From Pleomorphovibrio marinus (lineage in GTDB: Bacteria > Bacteroidota > Bacteroidia > Cytophagales > Cyclobacteriaceae), in contig NZ_QCXY01000011.1 of assembly GCF_003347495.1 (NCBI RefSeq), positions 186,001 through 250,000 of the forward strand: a stretch of 64,000 nt of DNA, written 5' to 3'. The notes under the pieces are model-generated. The model ran no database searches, was not told the origin of the DNA, and was given only the letters and a program-made list of their open reading frames with translations. Positions 37,035 through 46,109 of the stretch are shown here, piece by piece. Made by a program: the position numbers and the translations under genes. Each line of letters begins with the position of its first letter. Position 1 is the first letter of the stretch.

Positions 37035-37294
37035 GATTCCAGGTGCTGGTATAAATGGGTATGCATATTTCATATATAGGCATATTTGAATTCACAATAA
37101 ACCATATTTTGTAGCATGGAAAATTAAGAATTACTGCCCAAGATGACGATCACGAAAAGAAGCCTGAACGTAAACCTGCCTGCCCTATATAGGAACTTGA
37201 ACCGATTAAGAGTACCAAGAGAACGCAAATGCATAGGGCAGAAACAAAAAAGGGGATGATCTTGACCCAGTCAGGGTACATGACCCGTATCCTC

Positions 37295-37380
37295 AATGAC
37301 CACCAGGAGTGGTGGGAGCTTGCCTCCCGATAGGTAGGAGGCGCACCGTGAGCTTATGGCTCACGGACGTCTACTCAGTT
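37295..37380 (+). mobile_element. Group II intron 3'-end remnant (domain VI-like)
   Basis: The hairpin CCGTGAGC-ttat-GGCTCACGG is followed by GACGTCTACTCAGTT, the typical 3' end of bacterial group II introns (CTACTCGAT-like). Upstream 37150-37295 has short segments resembling the C-terminus of an intron-encoded protein (SGYMTRILN), all frameshifted. It ends 11 bases before the stop codon of the next minus-strand gene. Decayed and surely not self-mobile. Confidence 0.5.
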
Positions 37381-37390
37381 GTCTATAGTT

Positions 37391-38386
37391 TTAATTGAGA
37401 ATTTCTCTTAAAAATAAAGCAGTTTTTCTAAGCATGTATTTCTGTTCATCATCGATATTATCTGTATTAAAATGCATAACATCATTTCTAATAAGTCTAA
37501 TATTGTCTAACCTTTTGGTCAGTTCATCTTTATCTAACGGTAATTTTAATTTTTGCCAATTTTCATCTTGACGCATTAACTGGATGTATTCGCTAAAAGT
37601 TAAATCAGATATTGTTTGAATTTCTCGATTATCCTCACCATACTTCACTTTCTGTAATTCTTCTACAGAAAATTTATCATCCAAAATTTCCCTTATAGCA
37701 GCTTCAATTTGACCAATTATAAAAAAAGGTTCGGCTAAGGCATAGAATTTTTCCGCTATATCAGTAATTGTAACTAAACCACAAATACTTTGGGATTTAT
37801 CTCTTATAAGGACCACTTCATTCTTTTGAACAATTTCTACGGCATCTAAAAGTGGGCAAGTATCATTAATAATAGTACAACCTTTATTCATGAAATCTGA
37901 AACTGTTTTTTGATTTTTACCAAGTGCCTTCTTCCAGCCTATAGAATGCCAACTAATCATTCCGTCCACTTGTTTTGCTGATTGTGAATTCATAACAGGT
38001 AACTGCGAATAATCATTTTCCATCATGATTGTCATTGCTTTTTCAATTGTATCACTTTTGGTTATATATGTTGGCTTAGTATTCGCTGCCTCAAGAAGTT
38101 TAACTCTGGGTATTATTGTATCAATTTCCTTCTCTTGTTTCTTTTTGTTAATAATCTTTTCGGTCGTCAATTCAATTTTAGCATGAATCCATCCTGATTT
38201 ATAACTTGGAATGGTTTGCAGATCATTCTCTTTTAAGGCTCTATCTACCCACCACATCACATTAGTTCGTCTTGTAGTTACTCCAAAATACGCTAATAAC
38301 TCCTTTGGTGTTAATTCAACTGAATCTAATGATTTATGAATTTTTTGACTTAATTCTTTGAATTCTTTATTAGGTAAGTATGCCAT
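37391..38386 (-). CDS. CBS-domain protein with C-terminal HEPN ribonuclease motif
   Basis: The 331-residue product has an N-terminal winged-helix-like region (about 1-75), a pair of CBS domains (about 85-215) that could bind an adenine nucleotide, and a helical C-terminus with RNDVMHF (R300, H305; RNxxxH), the HEPN catalytic signature. This combination suggests an RNA-cutting effector triggered by a nucleotide signal. That is inference, because CBS-HEPN proteins are not well described. It is strongly AT-rich like its neighbours, and its stop abuts a group II intron end. Confidence 0.68.
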   Translation of the reverse strand: MAYLPNKEFKELSQKIHKSLDSVELTPKELLAYFGVTTRRTNVMWWVDRALKENDLQTIPSYKSGWIHAKIELTTEKIINKKKQEKEIDTIIPRVKLLEAANTKPTYITKSDTIEKAMTIMMENDYSQLPVMNSQSAKQVDGMISWHSIGWKKALGKNQKTVSDFMNKGCTIINDTCPLLDAVEIVQKNEVVLIRDKSQSICGLVTITDIAEKFYALAEPFFIIGQIEAAIREILDDKFSVEELQKVKYGEDNREIQTISDLTFSEYIQLMRQDENWQKLKLPLDKDELTKRLDNIRLIRNDVMHFNTDNIDDEQKYMLRKTALFLREILN

Positions 38387-38423
38387 TTAAAAATATTTTG
38401 TTTCTTTATAATTAAAGCCAATC

Positions 38424-38775
38424 GGTTCAGACGGGGGAATTTCACCCCTACCTTCCCACAGAACTCCCGTAAAACGGGACAGGCTGTGCGTGAGACTCTC
38501 ACCTCACACGGCTCTTCATACCAACAACCACTTAAAGGTAATGCGCTAATTTGATCAATTAACGGTGGTCCTGCTTCTTTTCCATAAATCCTCCCCTGAA
38601 TGAACAGGGTTGTAAATGAAGGCGAAACATGGTATGCTCACCCCTTCGCTCCACTCCCATTACAGGAGTTTCATCACTACTATGAATGAGTTTGTCCCCT
38701 ACATCTCTTCCCCATTCCTTGAAAGTCTACTTTCTCTTTCGATTTTAGAGATCAATTTAGAGTTCACTTGTTCCC
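38424..38775 (-). mobile_element. ORF-less group II intron remnant, minus strand
   Basis: On the minus strand, GAGCCGTGTGAGGTGAGAG, TCTCACGCAC and GGTAGGGGTGAAATTCCCCC are typical of group II intron domains V and VI. Upstream is GTAGTGATGAAACTCC...GGAGTGGAGCGAAGGGG, as found before intron ORFs. The reverse transcriptase is gone. The 60-codon frame at 38616-38798 is an artefact of this RNA sequence. Recognition is from memory of the motifs. Confidence 0.5.
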
Positions 38776-38862
38776 CCGCTATACGGACAGGCTTTTAAAT
38801 GTCCTGTACGGACGGTGGTGTGAGGTGTCCTCCGCAGACTTATAGCCTGCGGCCATCCACGA
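38776..38862 (+). mobile_element. Group II intron domain V-VI remnant, plus strand
   Basis: CGCTATACGGACAGG, GTACGGACGGTGGTGTGAGG and the stem CCGCAG/CTGCGG, followed by CCATCCACGATT, match the order of a group II intron domain V and VI 3' end. It ends at the stop codon of the next minus-strand gene. It shares sequence with the opposite-strand remnant at its left edge, so the two introns inserted or recombined here head to head. Confidence 0.5.
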
Positions 38863-39639
38863 TTAGCGGCTTTCAATTTCTTCCTTGATGGTTAGGAAAG
38901 ATTCAGATAGCCAGTCCATCATTTTTTTGATGTGCTTTAGATCAGCGTACAGTTCTTCTTTCGGAACAGTTATGCCATATCTAAAAGCAGTACTCTTGGG
39001 ATCGGTATAGTTAAATACCTCAATGATATTGTTAAACCATTGAGGAATAACAGTATTAAATTTTTCCTTAAGTATTCGATTCAGACTTTTCTTGAGTATG
39101 TTCAAATCATGGATTTCTTCGACCCCCGAAACTGCTTTAATGTATAATTCAATAGCATGGCGATAATTGTAAATGGCAGGTTGAAAAAGTTCTCGTTCTT
39201 CATAGTTGTGGTGAGCAATATCTACCAGTTTGTCTCCAGCTAATTTGAATGAGTTTGCAGTTTCAAAGATGTTAGAAAGTTTAAATTCTCCTCCAAATAC
39301 TACTCCACGCCACGATTCACCAATATCCTCGGGCATTTCCCGAAAAATTGGGATTAGACTTAAAATGGTATTGTCGATTGGTTCATTGTCCCAATGATTG
39401 TTCAAGTTAAGTCCGTATTTTATATTTTCTAAATCTGGATCATCTTCCCAGTACATATATACATAAGCTAAAACTCGAATATCTTCAATAGTAAAAATCC
39501 GACTAGTTCCCTTTTTAGGGTTCGCTCGTGAACTTAAATATTCTGAAAAATGATATGCCCAGGATTTTACAGTATTTCTATCAACTTCAAAAATACCTGC
39601 AACTTCAGCAACTCTATATTTTAAAGAATAATTGATCAT
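38863..39639 (-). CDS. HTH (MerR-like) protein with HEPN-like C-terminal domain
   Basis: The 258-residue product begins with a DNA-binding helix-turn-helix (YRVAEVAGIFEVDRNTVKSWAYHF and the wing-like SRIFTIEDIRVLAYV) resembling MerR or excisionase types. The second half has the helical pattern FQPAIYNYRHAIELYIKAV then HDLNILKKSL, the look of HEPN domains involved in nucleotide or RNA biology. No RxxxxH catalytic pair was seen, so it may be a non-catalytic partner. Its position between two HEPN or STING defence loci suggests a defence or regulatory role. AT-rich. Confidence 0.5.
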   Translation of the reverse strand: MINYSLKYRVAEVAGIFEVDRNTVKSWAYHFSEYLSSRANPKKGTSRIFTIEDIRVLAYVYMYWEDDPDLENIKYGLNLNNHWDNEPIDNTILSLIPIFREMPEDIGESWRGVVFGGEFKLSNIFETANSFKLAGDKLVDIAHHNYEERELFQPAIYNYRHAIELYIKAVSGVEEIHDLNILKKSLNRILKEKFNTVIPQWFNNIIEVFNYTDPKSTAFRYGITVPKEELYADLKHIKKMMDWLSESFLTIKEEIESR

Positions 39640-39979
39640 TTGTCTATTTGCTGTTTACTAATTTCATCCTATGTTGAAATTTTTGAAAATTTACTCCCTT
39701 GATCGTGCCAAGAATTTTTAGGACTTCGTTCAGAAAATTAATTTCTTATCATTCCTTACTTTTTGAAATGTTCCACAAAATATCTTCCGTAAGCTGGACT
39801 TTTCAAATATCTATAAAAATATCCTTTTGCACCAGCCTTTGCAAATAGCTTAGTAAGCTTATGGATGCTAGTGTAAGTGTGTTCCCAGTATGGGCATCTA
39901 GTATCGAAGATACCAAATTATTCCAGAGGGTTTAATGCCTGTGCCAATTTCTCCGCTTTGTTTTTGTGTATGGTCACCA

Positions 39980-40392
39980 AACCCTTCGAGAAATGAAGCC
40001 TGAACGGAAACGTGAAAACCTGATCAAACTGGGGCTAGACCAAGACCATTCATATGCTTAGGACTGAGCGTTAAGAAATTGTCCCTTCGGACATTTTTAG
40101 CGAGAGCTTGTTCCGATAGTGTAGCGTATCGGAAGACCAGGCAGAGGGGAGCAACCAGAAAAAGGGGATGGGTAGTAGCTCGATTCTGATCACGACTATC
40201 ATTTTGTCACGACTGAGAAGAAAGGGATACAAATCCATACTTTCCTATTACCTCAAATCGCAACCTTTAATCCAGTGAACCACCATATACAGTCTGCCCC
40301 GAACTTGTTTCGGGGAGATCCGTCCGCTCGGTGTTGTGAATGCCTCAACCTGCGCCAAATGGCTCAGGTCGGGCTATTCAATTAGCCACAGG
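39980..40392 (+). mobile_element. Decayed group II intron: IEP C-terminus plus domain V-VI
   Basis: Frames read MKPERKRENLIKLGLDQDHSYA, then after a roughly 100-base insertion SSSILITTIILSRLRRKGYKSILSYYLKSQP. This is the C-terminus of a group II intron-encoded reverse transcriptase (TTITLxRLxxxGYxSMLxYYLK type), now frameshifted. It is followed by AACCACCATATACAG...GTCCGCTCGGTGTTGTGAATG (domain V, split by a CCCCGAACTTGTTTCGGGG hairpin) and the stem ACCTGCGCC/GGCTCAGGT before GGGCTATTCAATT. It ends 3 bases from the STING gene. Confidence 0.65.
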
Positions 40393-40395
40393 GTT

Positions 40396-41328
40396 TTATT
40401 CAATTTTTTCAAAAGTTATCATTTCGTCAAATCCACTTCTTAAAGCTAGGTCTTTTAAAGTAACTATGAATCTTTCAAGCTCTCTACTTAAAATTGATTC
40501 ATAATCTTCACTCATTGCGTTAAAGTCATTAGGTAAGAGATTTTGAATCGCGTAATTGATTCCTGCTAGAATAGTCGGGAAATCAATAAATATTAGTTTG
40601 TTGTCTTTAATTTCTGTTTCTAGATTTATAAATCTTGGTCGGCCCGCATAATGGAATGAAACATTTTTAGTTGAAAGACCATTTTTAATTTTTTCAAATT
40701 GCAGATTTAAATCTGTATTTAACTTTTTTGGAATTATAATCTTTATAATGCAGGCTTTGTATGTTGTCCCTTCTTCTTCAAATCCACCTTGTTCAATTAG
40801 ATACCGACAAGTAGGTGAGATAAGGTTTTCAAAGTAGACTGAGGCAAGGGTAGAAGAGGGAAAGAAGTTTACGGACGAATCTTTTTGATTTCTGAAAAGG
40901 TCCCCAACTGTTGAAATTGCGTCTACAAAGCTTCCATCTTCTTTTTTAGAAAATCGAGCGAGGGAAATTCCTTTGATATCAGATAATATTTTTAATTCCT
41001 TTTCTACAACAAATGCACATTTTGATAATCCTAATCGTCCCATGAATAGACCTAACTCAAAAAGAACATTATCCCGAGATTGTAACATTTCCTGTTCACG
41101 TACAATTACATTATCATCAGTTGTTCCCAATAATATTCCAAAATCGAACTGAAGAGTTGCCTTCAATAAATCGTGAAGGAAGTTGTTGTTTATTTTAAAT
41201 ACTGCTGTATCCCAAACCGTATCATTCCAAATCGTAACTTCAAATTCAGGTTCTAGAATTTCCTTAGCAGATTCAGCTAGTTTTAACTCTTCTGAAGACG
41301 AACCAATAAATATCCTTTTCTTTCTCAT
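40396..41328 (-). CDS. CBASS effector: TIR-STING
   Basis: The 310-residue product has an N-terminal TIR-like domain (about 1-150): [11 protein letters not shown] and, at 85-100, [16 protein letters not shown] with the likely catalytic Glu91. A C-terminal STING-like domain follows at about 155-310, beginning [15 protein letters not shown]. Bacterial TIR-STING binds cyclic di-GMP or a related dinucleotide and then depletes NAD+. Its start overlaps the stop of the CD-NTase gene by 4 bases, so both are made together. The STING call is by pattern; the partner gene strongly supports it. The gene ends beside a group II intron 3' end. Confidence 0.82.
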   Translation of the reverse strand: MRKKRIFIGSSSEELKLAESAKEILEPEFEVTIWNDTVWDTAVFKINNNFLHDLLKATLQFDFGILLGTTDDNVIVREQEMLQSRDNVLFELGLFMGRLGLSKCAFVVEKELKILSDIKGISLARFSKKEDGSFVDAISTVGDLFRNQKDSSVNFFPSSTLASVYFENLISPTCRYLIEQGGFEEEGTTYKACIIKIIIPKKLNTDLNLQFEKIKNGLSTKNVSFHYAGRPRFINLETEIKDNKLIFIDFPTILAGINYAIQNLLPNDFNAMSEDYESILSRELERFIVTLKDLALRSGFDEMITFEKIE

Positions 41329-42407
41329 AATGCAACTGCTTTCTTCAAATCAACTAGTATTGAATTAATCTCAGTCATTAAGTTTCTCAGACTGTCAAGT
41401 TTAGAGGTATCATTTCTAAATATATATTCGTTGCCGTCAACAGACTTTAAATTATTAGAATGTTCATAGTTGTCGGCTAGACTTTTCAATTGTATGTAAA
41501 CAATATATACTAATTCATAAAAGTTATTGCTAGAGTACTTGAAAGTCTCAATGTCATAGCAAATTGCATTGAAATCGAAACTTGTTAGTTTTATATCTAG
41601 GTCTGAGTCGGCTTTGATATTTTTTAAAAATCGAATCATTTTCTTTAGTCGTCCATTGGTCTCCGAGCTTCTTTCGTTAATTCGTTTTATGCTTAAAAAT
41701 GGATAATCAGGTTCGCCTTTCGAGTTTGTGTTTTTGTTGTAAACTTGAATGCCACGAAAGTCTGTGTCTTTATCACTTAAAACTGCGGTTACATTGTCAT
41801 ACCAATTCGAAATGACAATATCTACATCCCTGATCAAGCTTTTATTAGTGATTTTTATTGCTTTTGAATGTGATATGTCGCATATATCATAAATAGGAAC
41901 TAACAAATTTTCGCAATCCAATCGATTCTTTTTTAAATCATTTAACGCACTGCCTGAATAACCTGCATTATCTATTTCTCCTTGAAGTTTTTTGACTTGA
42001 GTATAATTTAATTGATTTTTTAAGCTCTCAGTGGTTAATACTGTTGTTATTGATTTGCGGTCAAATGTGTAGAACTTGTCACAAATAACTAGTAAATCAA
42101 TATCACTAGTCCCTTTAATGTGAGTATTGGTCATTACTGAACCTTGATACTTATAGACGACATCATTTAGGTTGCCTTTCAAATGGTTTTGAACTCTTTC
42201 CCCTGCCAATTTACTTTTTTTAGTGTATTCGGGCTCAACACCTTTCATTGCATATCGGACATATTTTAAAATGTCACTATATGAAATAGAAAATAGTTCG
42301 TCTCGAAAACCTTTTTCGAGGATGATATTGTCAGGATTGGTTCTAGCCTGAATGTTTTCAATAAGTCTTCTATAATCTTTCATCGATGTTGTTTTTCGGT
42401 TTTTCAC
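41325..42407 (-). CDS. CBASS CD-NTase (cyclic dinucleotide synthase, CdnE-like)
   Basis: The 360-residue product has the nucleotidyltransferase active-site signature [21 protein letters not shown] at 89-90 and the metal-binding D102 and D104. The helical C-terminal half is of the CD-NTase type. On infection such enzymes make a cyclic dinucleotide that activates the neighbouring effector. With STING as partner, cyclic di-GMP is the expected product by analogy with CdnE/STING operons. It is the first gene of the operon, with a long AT-rich leader. The third catalytic acid was not assigned by eye. Confidence 0.85.
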   Translation of the reverse strand: MKNRKTTSMKDYRRLIENIQARTNPDNIILEKGFRDELFSISYSDILKYVRYAMKGVEPEYTKKSKLAGERVQNHLKGNLNDVVYKYQGSVMTNTHIKGTSDIDLLVICDKFYTFDRKSITTVLTTESLKNQLNYTQVKKLQGEIDNAGYSGSALNDLKKNRLDCENLLVPIYDICDISHSKAIKITNKSLIRDVDIVISNWYDNVTAVLSDKDTDFRGIQVYNKNTNSKGEPDYPFLSIKRINERSSETNGRLKKMIRFLKNIKADSDLDIKLTSFDFNAICYDIETFKYSSNNFYELVYIVYIQLKSLADNYEHSNNLKSVDGNEYIFRNDTSKLDSLRNLMTEINSILVDLKKAVAL

Positions 42408-42948
42408 CTTATGGCTAACGCCTTTATTTCCTTAGTTTTCCGTTCTCTATCACCTTATGTTGCAGACTCGATCCATGTTAAGCTTTTTTACCTTGCCTAT
42501 TAGGAAAACCCAAAAACTCCTTTACCTCATTTTGATCTTCCAAAGTGGAGAACTGCAAAACCGCCACAGCTCCGCCACCTAAGCCCCATTAAAAGACCCG
42601 CCAAATCCTTATTCCGTGACTTAAAAATAGAAGTTAATCCTTTGGCAAAAAATACCGTGATCGGGGTATATTTTGGTTTTTGGTCGGGATATTATATTTT
42701 ATATGGGTTTATTTTAAAAATTTAAGATATCCCCTTCCTGAGCTCTGTCCATTATCAGAAATAAACTGACAAAAAATGGGTAAAAAACTCTATGGCACTA
42801 AAAATATCCCGAAGGATACTAGGGCTTTTACTCCAAGAGTAGACTTTTCTGGCTGGCGAAAAAAGAATTCACTTTAATTTCCTGGATTATTGACTCTCCC
42901 CTTCTGATTGTCTATATTATTAACCTAAAAAAGTTAACTAAATTAACA
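42408..42948. other. Intergenic region upstream of CBASS
   Basis: No full gene. On the minus strand near 42490-42600 a 36-codon open stretch ends FLGFPNRQGKKA, perhaps a gene tail. The rest is promoter-like AT-rich sequence, including the palindromic GTTAACTAAATTAAC upstream of 42949. Confidence 0.4.
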
Positions 42949-43188
42949 ATGAAAGATTTATCCCTGGTTGTGCAGAAGTTGAAGGACAAAGAAATCCAGA
43001 TTGATCGAAAGATCAATCATATCCTGGAACAAAACCCGGATCCTTTTCCTTTTGTTAGATTGGCAAAGGGCAACAAACTCCTAGAGTTGATTAAAATGAC
43101 GCTGCAGTCCATAGAGGAGGACAACTTGATTCAGGCAGGCATGCATATCAGGGACTTGGAAACCGAGGGCTTAAAACTAGACCTTTGA
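42949..43188 (+). CDS. Small helical hypothetical protein
   Basis: The 79-residue product is charged and helical (LVVQKLKDKEIQIDRKINHILEQNP) without known motif. It has its own promoter-like AT-rich upstream region and a following gene 47 bases downstream on the same strand. Confidence 0.5.
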   Translation: MKDLSLVVQKLKDKEIQIDRKINHILEQNPDPFPFVRLAKGNKLLELIKMTLQSIEEDNLIQAGMHIRDLETEGLKLDL

Positions 43189-43235
43189 TAATCTACATTC
43201 CATCCCTTATCTTTAACTACACCAAATCAAGCGGG

Positions 43236-43418
43236 ATGGAATTATTGATCGTATTTATCCTTCTCTTCGCCGGATGGCTACTTGCCGAAGTGCAGCATAA
43301 GCATTTGACGCGTCCATTTCTGAGCAGAAAGGGTTTTGCTTTGGTTAGTCTGGGCGCATTCGCCTGCTATATGCTGGGGGCTTTCGCTTCGCTCGGATTC
43401 CTTTTTGGGGGAATGTAG
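43236..43418 (+). CDS. Small two-helix membrane protein
   Basis: From the ATG at 43236 the 60-residue product has two membrane helices (about 3-17 and 35-57). An upstream TTG frame start overlapping the preceding gene is less likely. No family recognised; it may be a small accessory membrane peptide. Confidence 0.45.
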   Translation: MELLIVFILLFAGWLLAEVQHKHLTRPFLSRKGFALVSLGAFACYMLGAFASLGFLFGGM

Positions 43419-43456
43419 AGAATTGAAAAAGTTAGTGGGATAAATAATCCCTTGGA

Positions 43457-43687
43457 TCAGTACCCCCTTTGTTCCAGTCTACGGAGAAGTTCCTCAATCC
43501 TGCGCTCCCGCTCTCTTATTTCTCTTTCTGAATGAGATACCCTCGGCGTTGAAAGCGAATAGATAAACCAGACCCAAACAACAATGGCCACAATCAGTCC
43601 AGGCCATTGGTTGTCGCTTCCCAACGCCCCGAACATGGCAAACGTACAAACAAAGGACACCAGGATTAGTTTGATCAGGAATTTCAT
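43457..43687 (-). CDS. Small membrane protein with coiled-coil tail
   Basis: The 76-residue product has two hydrophobic helices (4-20, 30-44) and a charged coiled-coil tail (SEREIRERERRIEELLRRLEQ). Convergent with the preceding gene. Function unknown. Confidence 0.5.
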   Translation of the reverse strand: MKFLIKLILVSFVCTFAMFGALGSDNQWPGLIVAIVVWVWFIYSLSTPRVSHSEREIRERERRIEELLRRLEQRGY

Positions 43688-43700
43688 GGTAATTAAAGTT

Positions 43701-43815
43701 AAAATTGATACCTTAAGTTACTCATTTTTGAGGTGGGATAAAAGCATTTTGTCGGAAAAAATATATTTATTTACCTAATAATCAATACGTTAACAACACG
43801 ACTACCCTACCCTAT
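43701..43815 (+). repeat. Interspersed direct repeat, copy 1
   Basis: About 115 bases closely matching 44461-44575, beginning CTTAAGTTACTCATTTTTG and ending in CTACCCT. It is non-coding; the small frames through it share the same C-terminal residues because they read the repeat. Confidence 0.8.
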
Positions 43816-44167
43816 TCCTGTTTTCTTCGCTGGGACACCCATTTCAATTTTGGTCAGATTAATTGACCAGGTACCTTTTTTCCTCAATGTTCTTGATGGT
43901 TTTCCGATGGTTTGATGTGACCCGATTATCTTGATCTTTTAATTGTATATTGGAGAAAAACCATATTCTCACTTTAACTTCCGCCTTGCAGATTTTGGCG
44001 TGAAGAAATCCGGGCAGCGCGGTGGTAAAGGCAGAGGCATGTCTGACGAGGTTTTTGGGCTATAAAATATTTTGTAGGACGTGTACTTTCTAAAAACCGA
44101 GGAGTTTGCCTATGCGTGGGCTGAGCACGGATTTTAGCCAAAAGATGCACAGCGGCGGGGTTTTTTG

Positions 44168-44227
44168 GTTACTTTTTTGATCCCGATTTGCTTCGCTTCG
44201 GGACAGGCTCTGCAGCAAAAAAGTAAC
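44168..44227. other. Hairpin element
   Basis: GTTACTTTTTTG at 44168-44179 pairs perfectly with CAAAAAAGTAAC at 44216-44227 across a GC-rich loop that itself holds a small CCCGA/TCGGG stem. It is probably a terminator or a REP-like element. Confidence 0.55.
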
Positions 44228-44460
44228 AAGGATTGAATATGCATACAGTTGGCCATGTGAAGGCAAACGGCCACTACACCAGTGCACTGTTATAATACCT
44301 GAAAAGTCAACTTTTTATCTTCAGCTTATTGGAGGGGTTTTCATGCCTGGACACGACTCAAAATAGCAAAAATAATGACTGGGACACCCAAATTCATCAA
44401 AAATATACCCTGAGAGTGTCTGAACGGACTTCCGGAAATCTACCGAGGAAAACAGGAGTA

Positions 44461-44575
44461 AAAACTGATAACTTAAGTTACTCATTTTTGAGGTGGGATA
44501 AAAGCATTCTGGCGGAAAAAATATATTTATTTACCTAATAATCAATACGTTAACAAAACGACTCCCCTACCCTGT
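44461..44575 (+). repeat. Interspersed direct repeat, copy 2
   Basis: Second copy of the repeat at 43701-43815, about 94% identical by eye. It lies in a 1.4 kb stretch (43690-45160) that contains no convincing gene. Confidence 0.8.
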
Positions 44576-45162
44576 TTTGGTTGATTTACCAAGCAATGCC
44601 AACCAGAAAAAACAAAAATAAAAGCGACGCACAGAAGCCAACGCTTAAAAATTGAATGTATAGTAAGAAAGAAGAGAAGCGCTTAATTGAGCTTGTAAAT
44701 TCAGCAACCGGAGACTATTGGTGATAAAAAACAAAACTTTTTGCCCCACAAGTAGCCCCACTATTAAAACTAAAAACCATAACAAACTCGAAATCAGGTT
44801 GTTAGAAATTAGTGTTGAGGAATGGACGCATAAAAGTATATCCAGTTATTGGGTAAAAAGTTGGGATTCAATGATAAATTACTAATTCCTCAGCTACTGG
44901 CTGATTTCCCTCAGGGAAAAAAGATTGCTTTTTGTCCGTTTTTAACTGCCAAAATCCAAACACTTTTCCCCTCCCGCTGATATTCTTGCATTCTGTTTTA
45001 CCGGACAGGACCGGATGTATTCTGTTGTCGACCTGGCCCCTGCCCAGCCACTCCATGTAAGCATATCCAAATCCGGGTATATATATTATAAGTCGAAGGC
45101 ATTTTAACTAATTGTACCTCATAAATTGCATAATGACTATGATTATGAACCTTGGAAAATAG

Positions 45163-45342
45163 GATTTAAAGAAAGATTTCAATTCGGTCGATTATGTAGG
45201 CAATCATCGTTTTGTTTTCAACATCAAAGGAAATACATACCGTCTGGTAGCCATCATTTCATTCAATGCTAAGAAAGTGTACATACGATTTATTGGCACC
45301 CATGCGGAATACGACAAAATAAAGGACATTAAAAATATCTGA
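45163..45342 (+). pseudogene. higB toxin remnant
   Basis: The frame holds the second half of a HigB mRNA interferase: DYVGNHRFVFNIKGNTYRLVA, VYIRFIGTHAEYDKI. It is open only from 45163 after a TAG, so the first 35-40 residues of the usual 95-100 are missing. It ends 2 bases before the intact higA start. The toxin is almost surely inactive. Confidence 0.75.
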
Positions 45343-45344
45343 AA

Positions 45345-45704
45345 ATGATCAAGTCTGAAAAAGAATATAGTGCCATAATAGCAAGAATCGAGGAACTACT
45401 TTCTGTTTCCGAAAACATAGAAAATCCAGAAGCCAAGGGATATGTGGAGCTAAATCTGCTTTCCGATTTGGTTGCAGATTTTGAAGAAAAGCATCACCCT
45501 ATCCAGCCTCCTACCCTCTCCGAAGCCATAAAACTTCGAATGCATGAACGAGGCTTAAATCAAAAAGCACTTTCTAAATATTTGGGAGTAAGCAGTTCGA
45601 GAATCAGCGAATACCTTAACGGCAAAAGCGAACCTACACTAAAGGTTGCCCGCGAGATAAGCCGTAAACTTGACATTGAAGCATCTATTGTATTGGGCGT
45701 TTGA
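45345..45704 (+). CDS. higA: HigA-type antitoxin (XRE HTH)
   Basis: The 119-residue product is a complete HigA antitoxin: an N-terminal helical region (ENPEAKGYVELNLLSDLVADFEE) and a helix-turn-helix (LNQKALSKYLGVSSSRISEYLNG). It binds the toxin and represses the operon. It follows the broken toxin by 2 bases, so it is now an orphan. A near copy lies 660 bases downstream. Confidence 0.85.
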   Translation: MIKSEKEYSAIIARIEELLSVSENIENPEAKGYVELNLLSDLVADFEEKHHPIQPPTLSEAIKLRMHERGLNQKALSKYLGVSSSRISEYLNGKSEPTLKVAREISRKLDIEASIVLGV

Positions 45705-45949
45705 AATCTTAAGCACCTATGCATTCATTTAGTAAAATCGCCAAGAAAAGACCTGGTTGGGAAAGGTGATAATTTGGAGAAATTAAGGGGGAGATTAGAG
45801 AAATTAAAAAAAAATACGCCCCAAAATAGTTGGAATTATTTCAACCGTGCAAGTACAACCATTGTACAACTATCCTCTATTAATTTATTGATAATTAGAT
45901 GATTAACACTTCCTGCATCGGGAAATGATGAAGAGGACTTCTACCCCTG

Positions 45950-46099
45950 GAAGACAAGGCCGGTACCCTACTCTACCAGATTGTCAAAAACCAAGGCTTT
46001 GTAAATGGCAATTCAAAAAGCTGTATCTGGGTTGGTCACGAGAAACAGGAACTGTTAAGCTTGCTTTTATGGTTTTTCCGGTGTATTATTACACCATAA
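45950..46099 (+). pseudogene. Fic-domain remnant
   Basis: The frame starting at 45950 reads EDKAGTLLYQIVKNQGFVNGNSKS, resembling the Fic core region around HPFxxGNKR, but with Asn-Gln in place of His-Pro and no GNKR. The rest of the protein is missing. It is a vestige of a Fic/DOC-type gene. Confidence 0.45.
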
Positions 46100-46109
46100 C
46101 TACACAAGA

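Noticed and set aside
38616-38798. 60-codon frame MNEFVPYISS...
   Set aside because: Reads through group II intron RNA remnants; the amino acids follow from the RNA motifs.
15667-42407. CRISPR array or Cas genes in the defence island
   Set aside because: No regular direct repeats with spacers and no Cas motif were seen.
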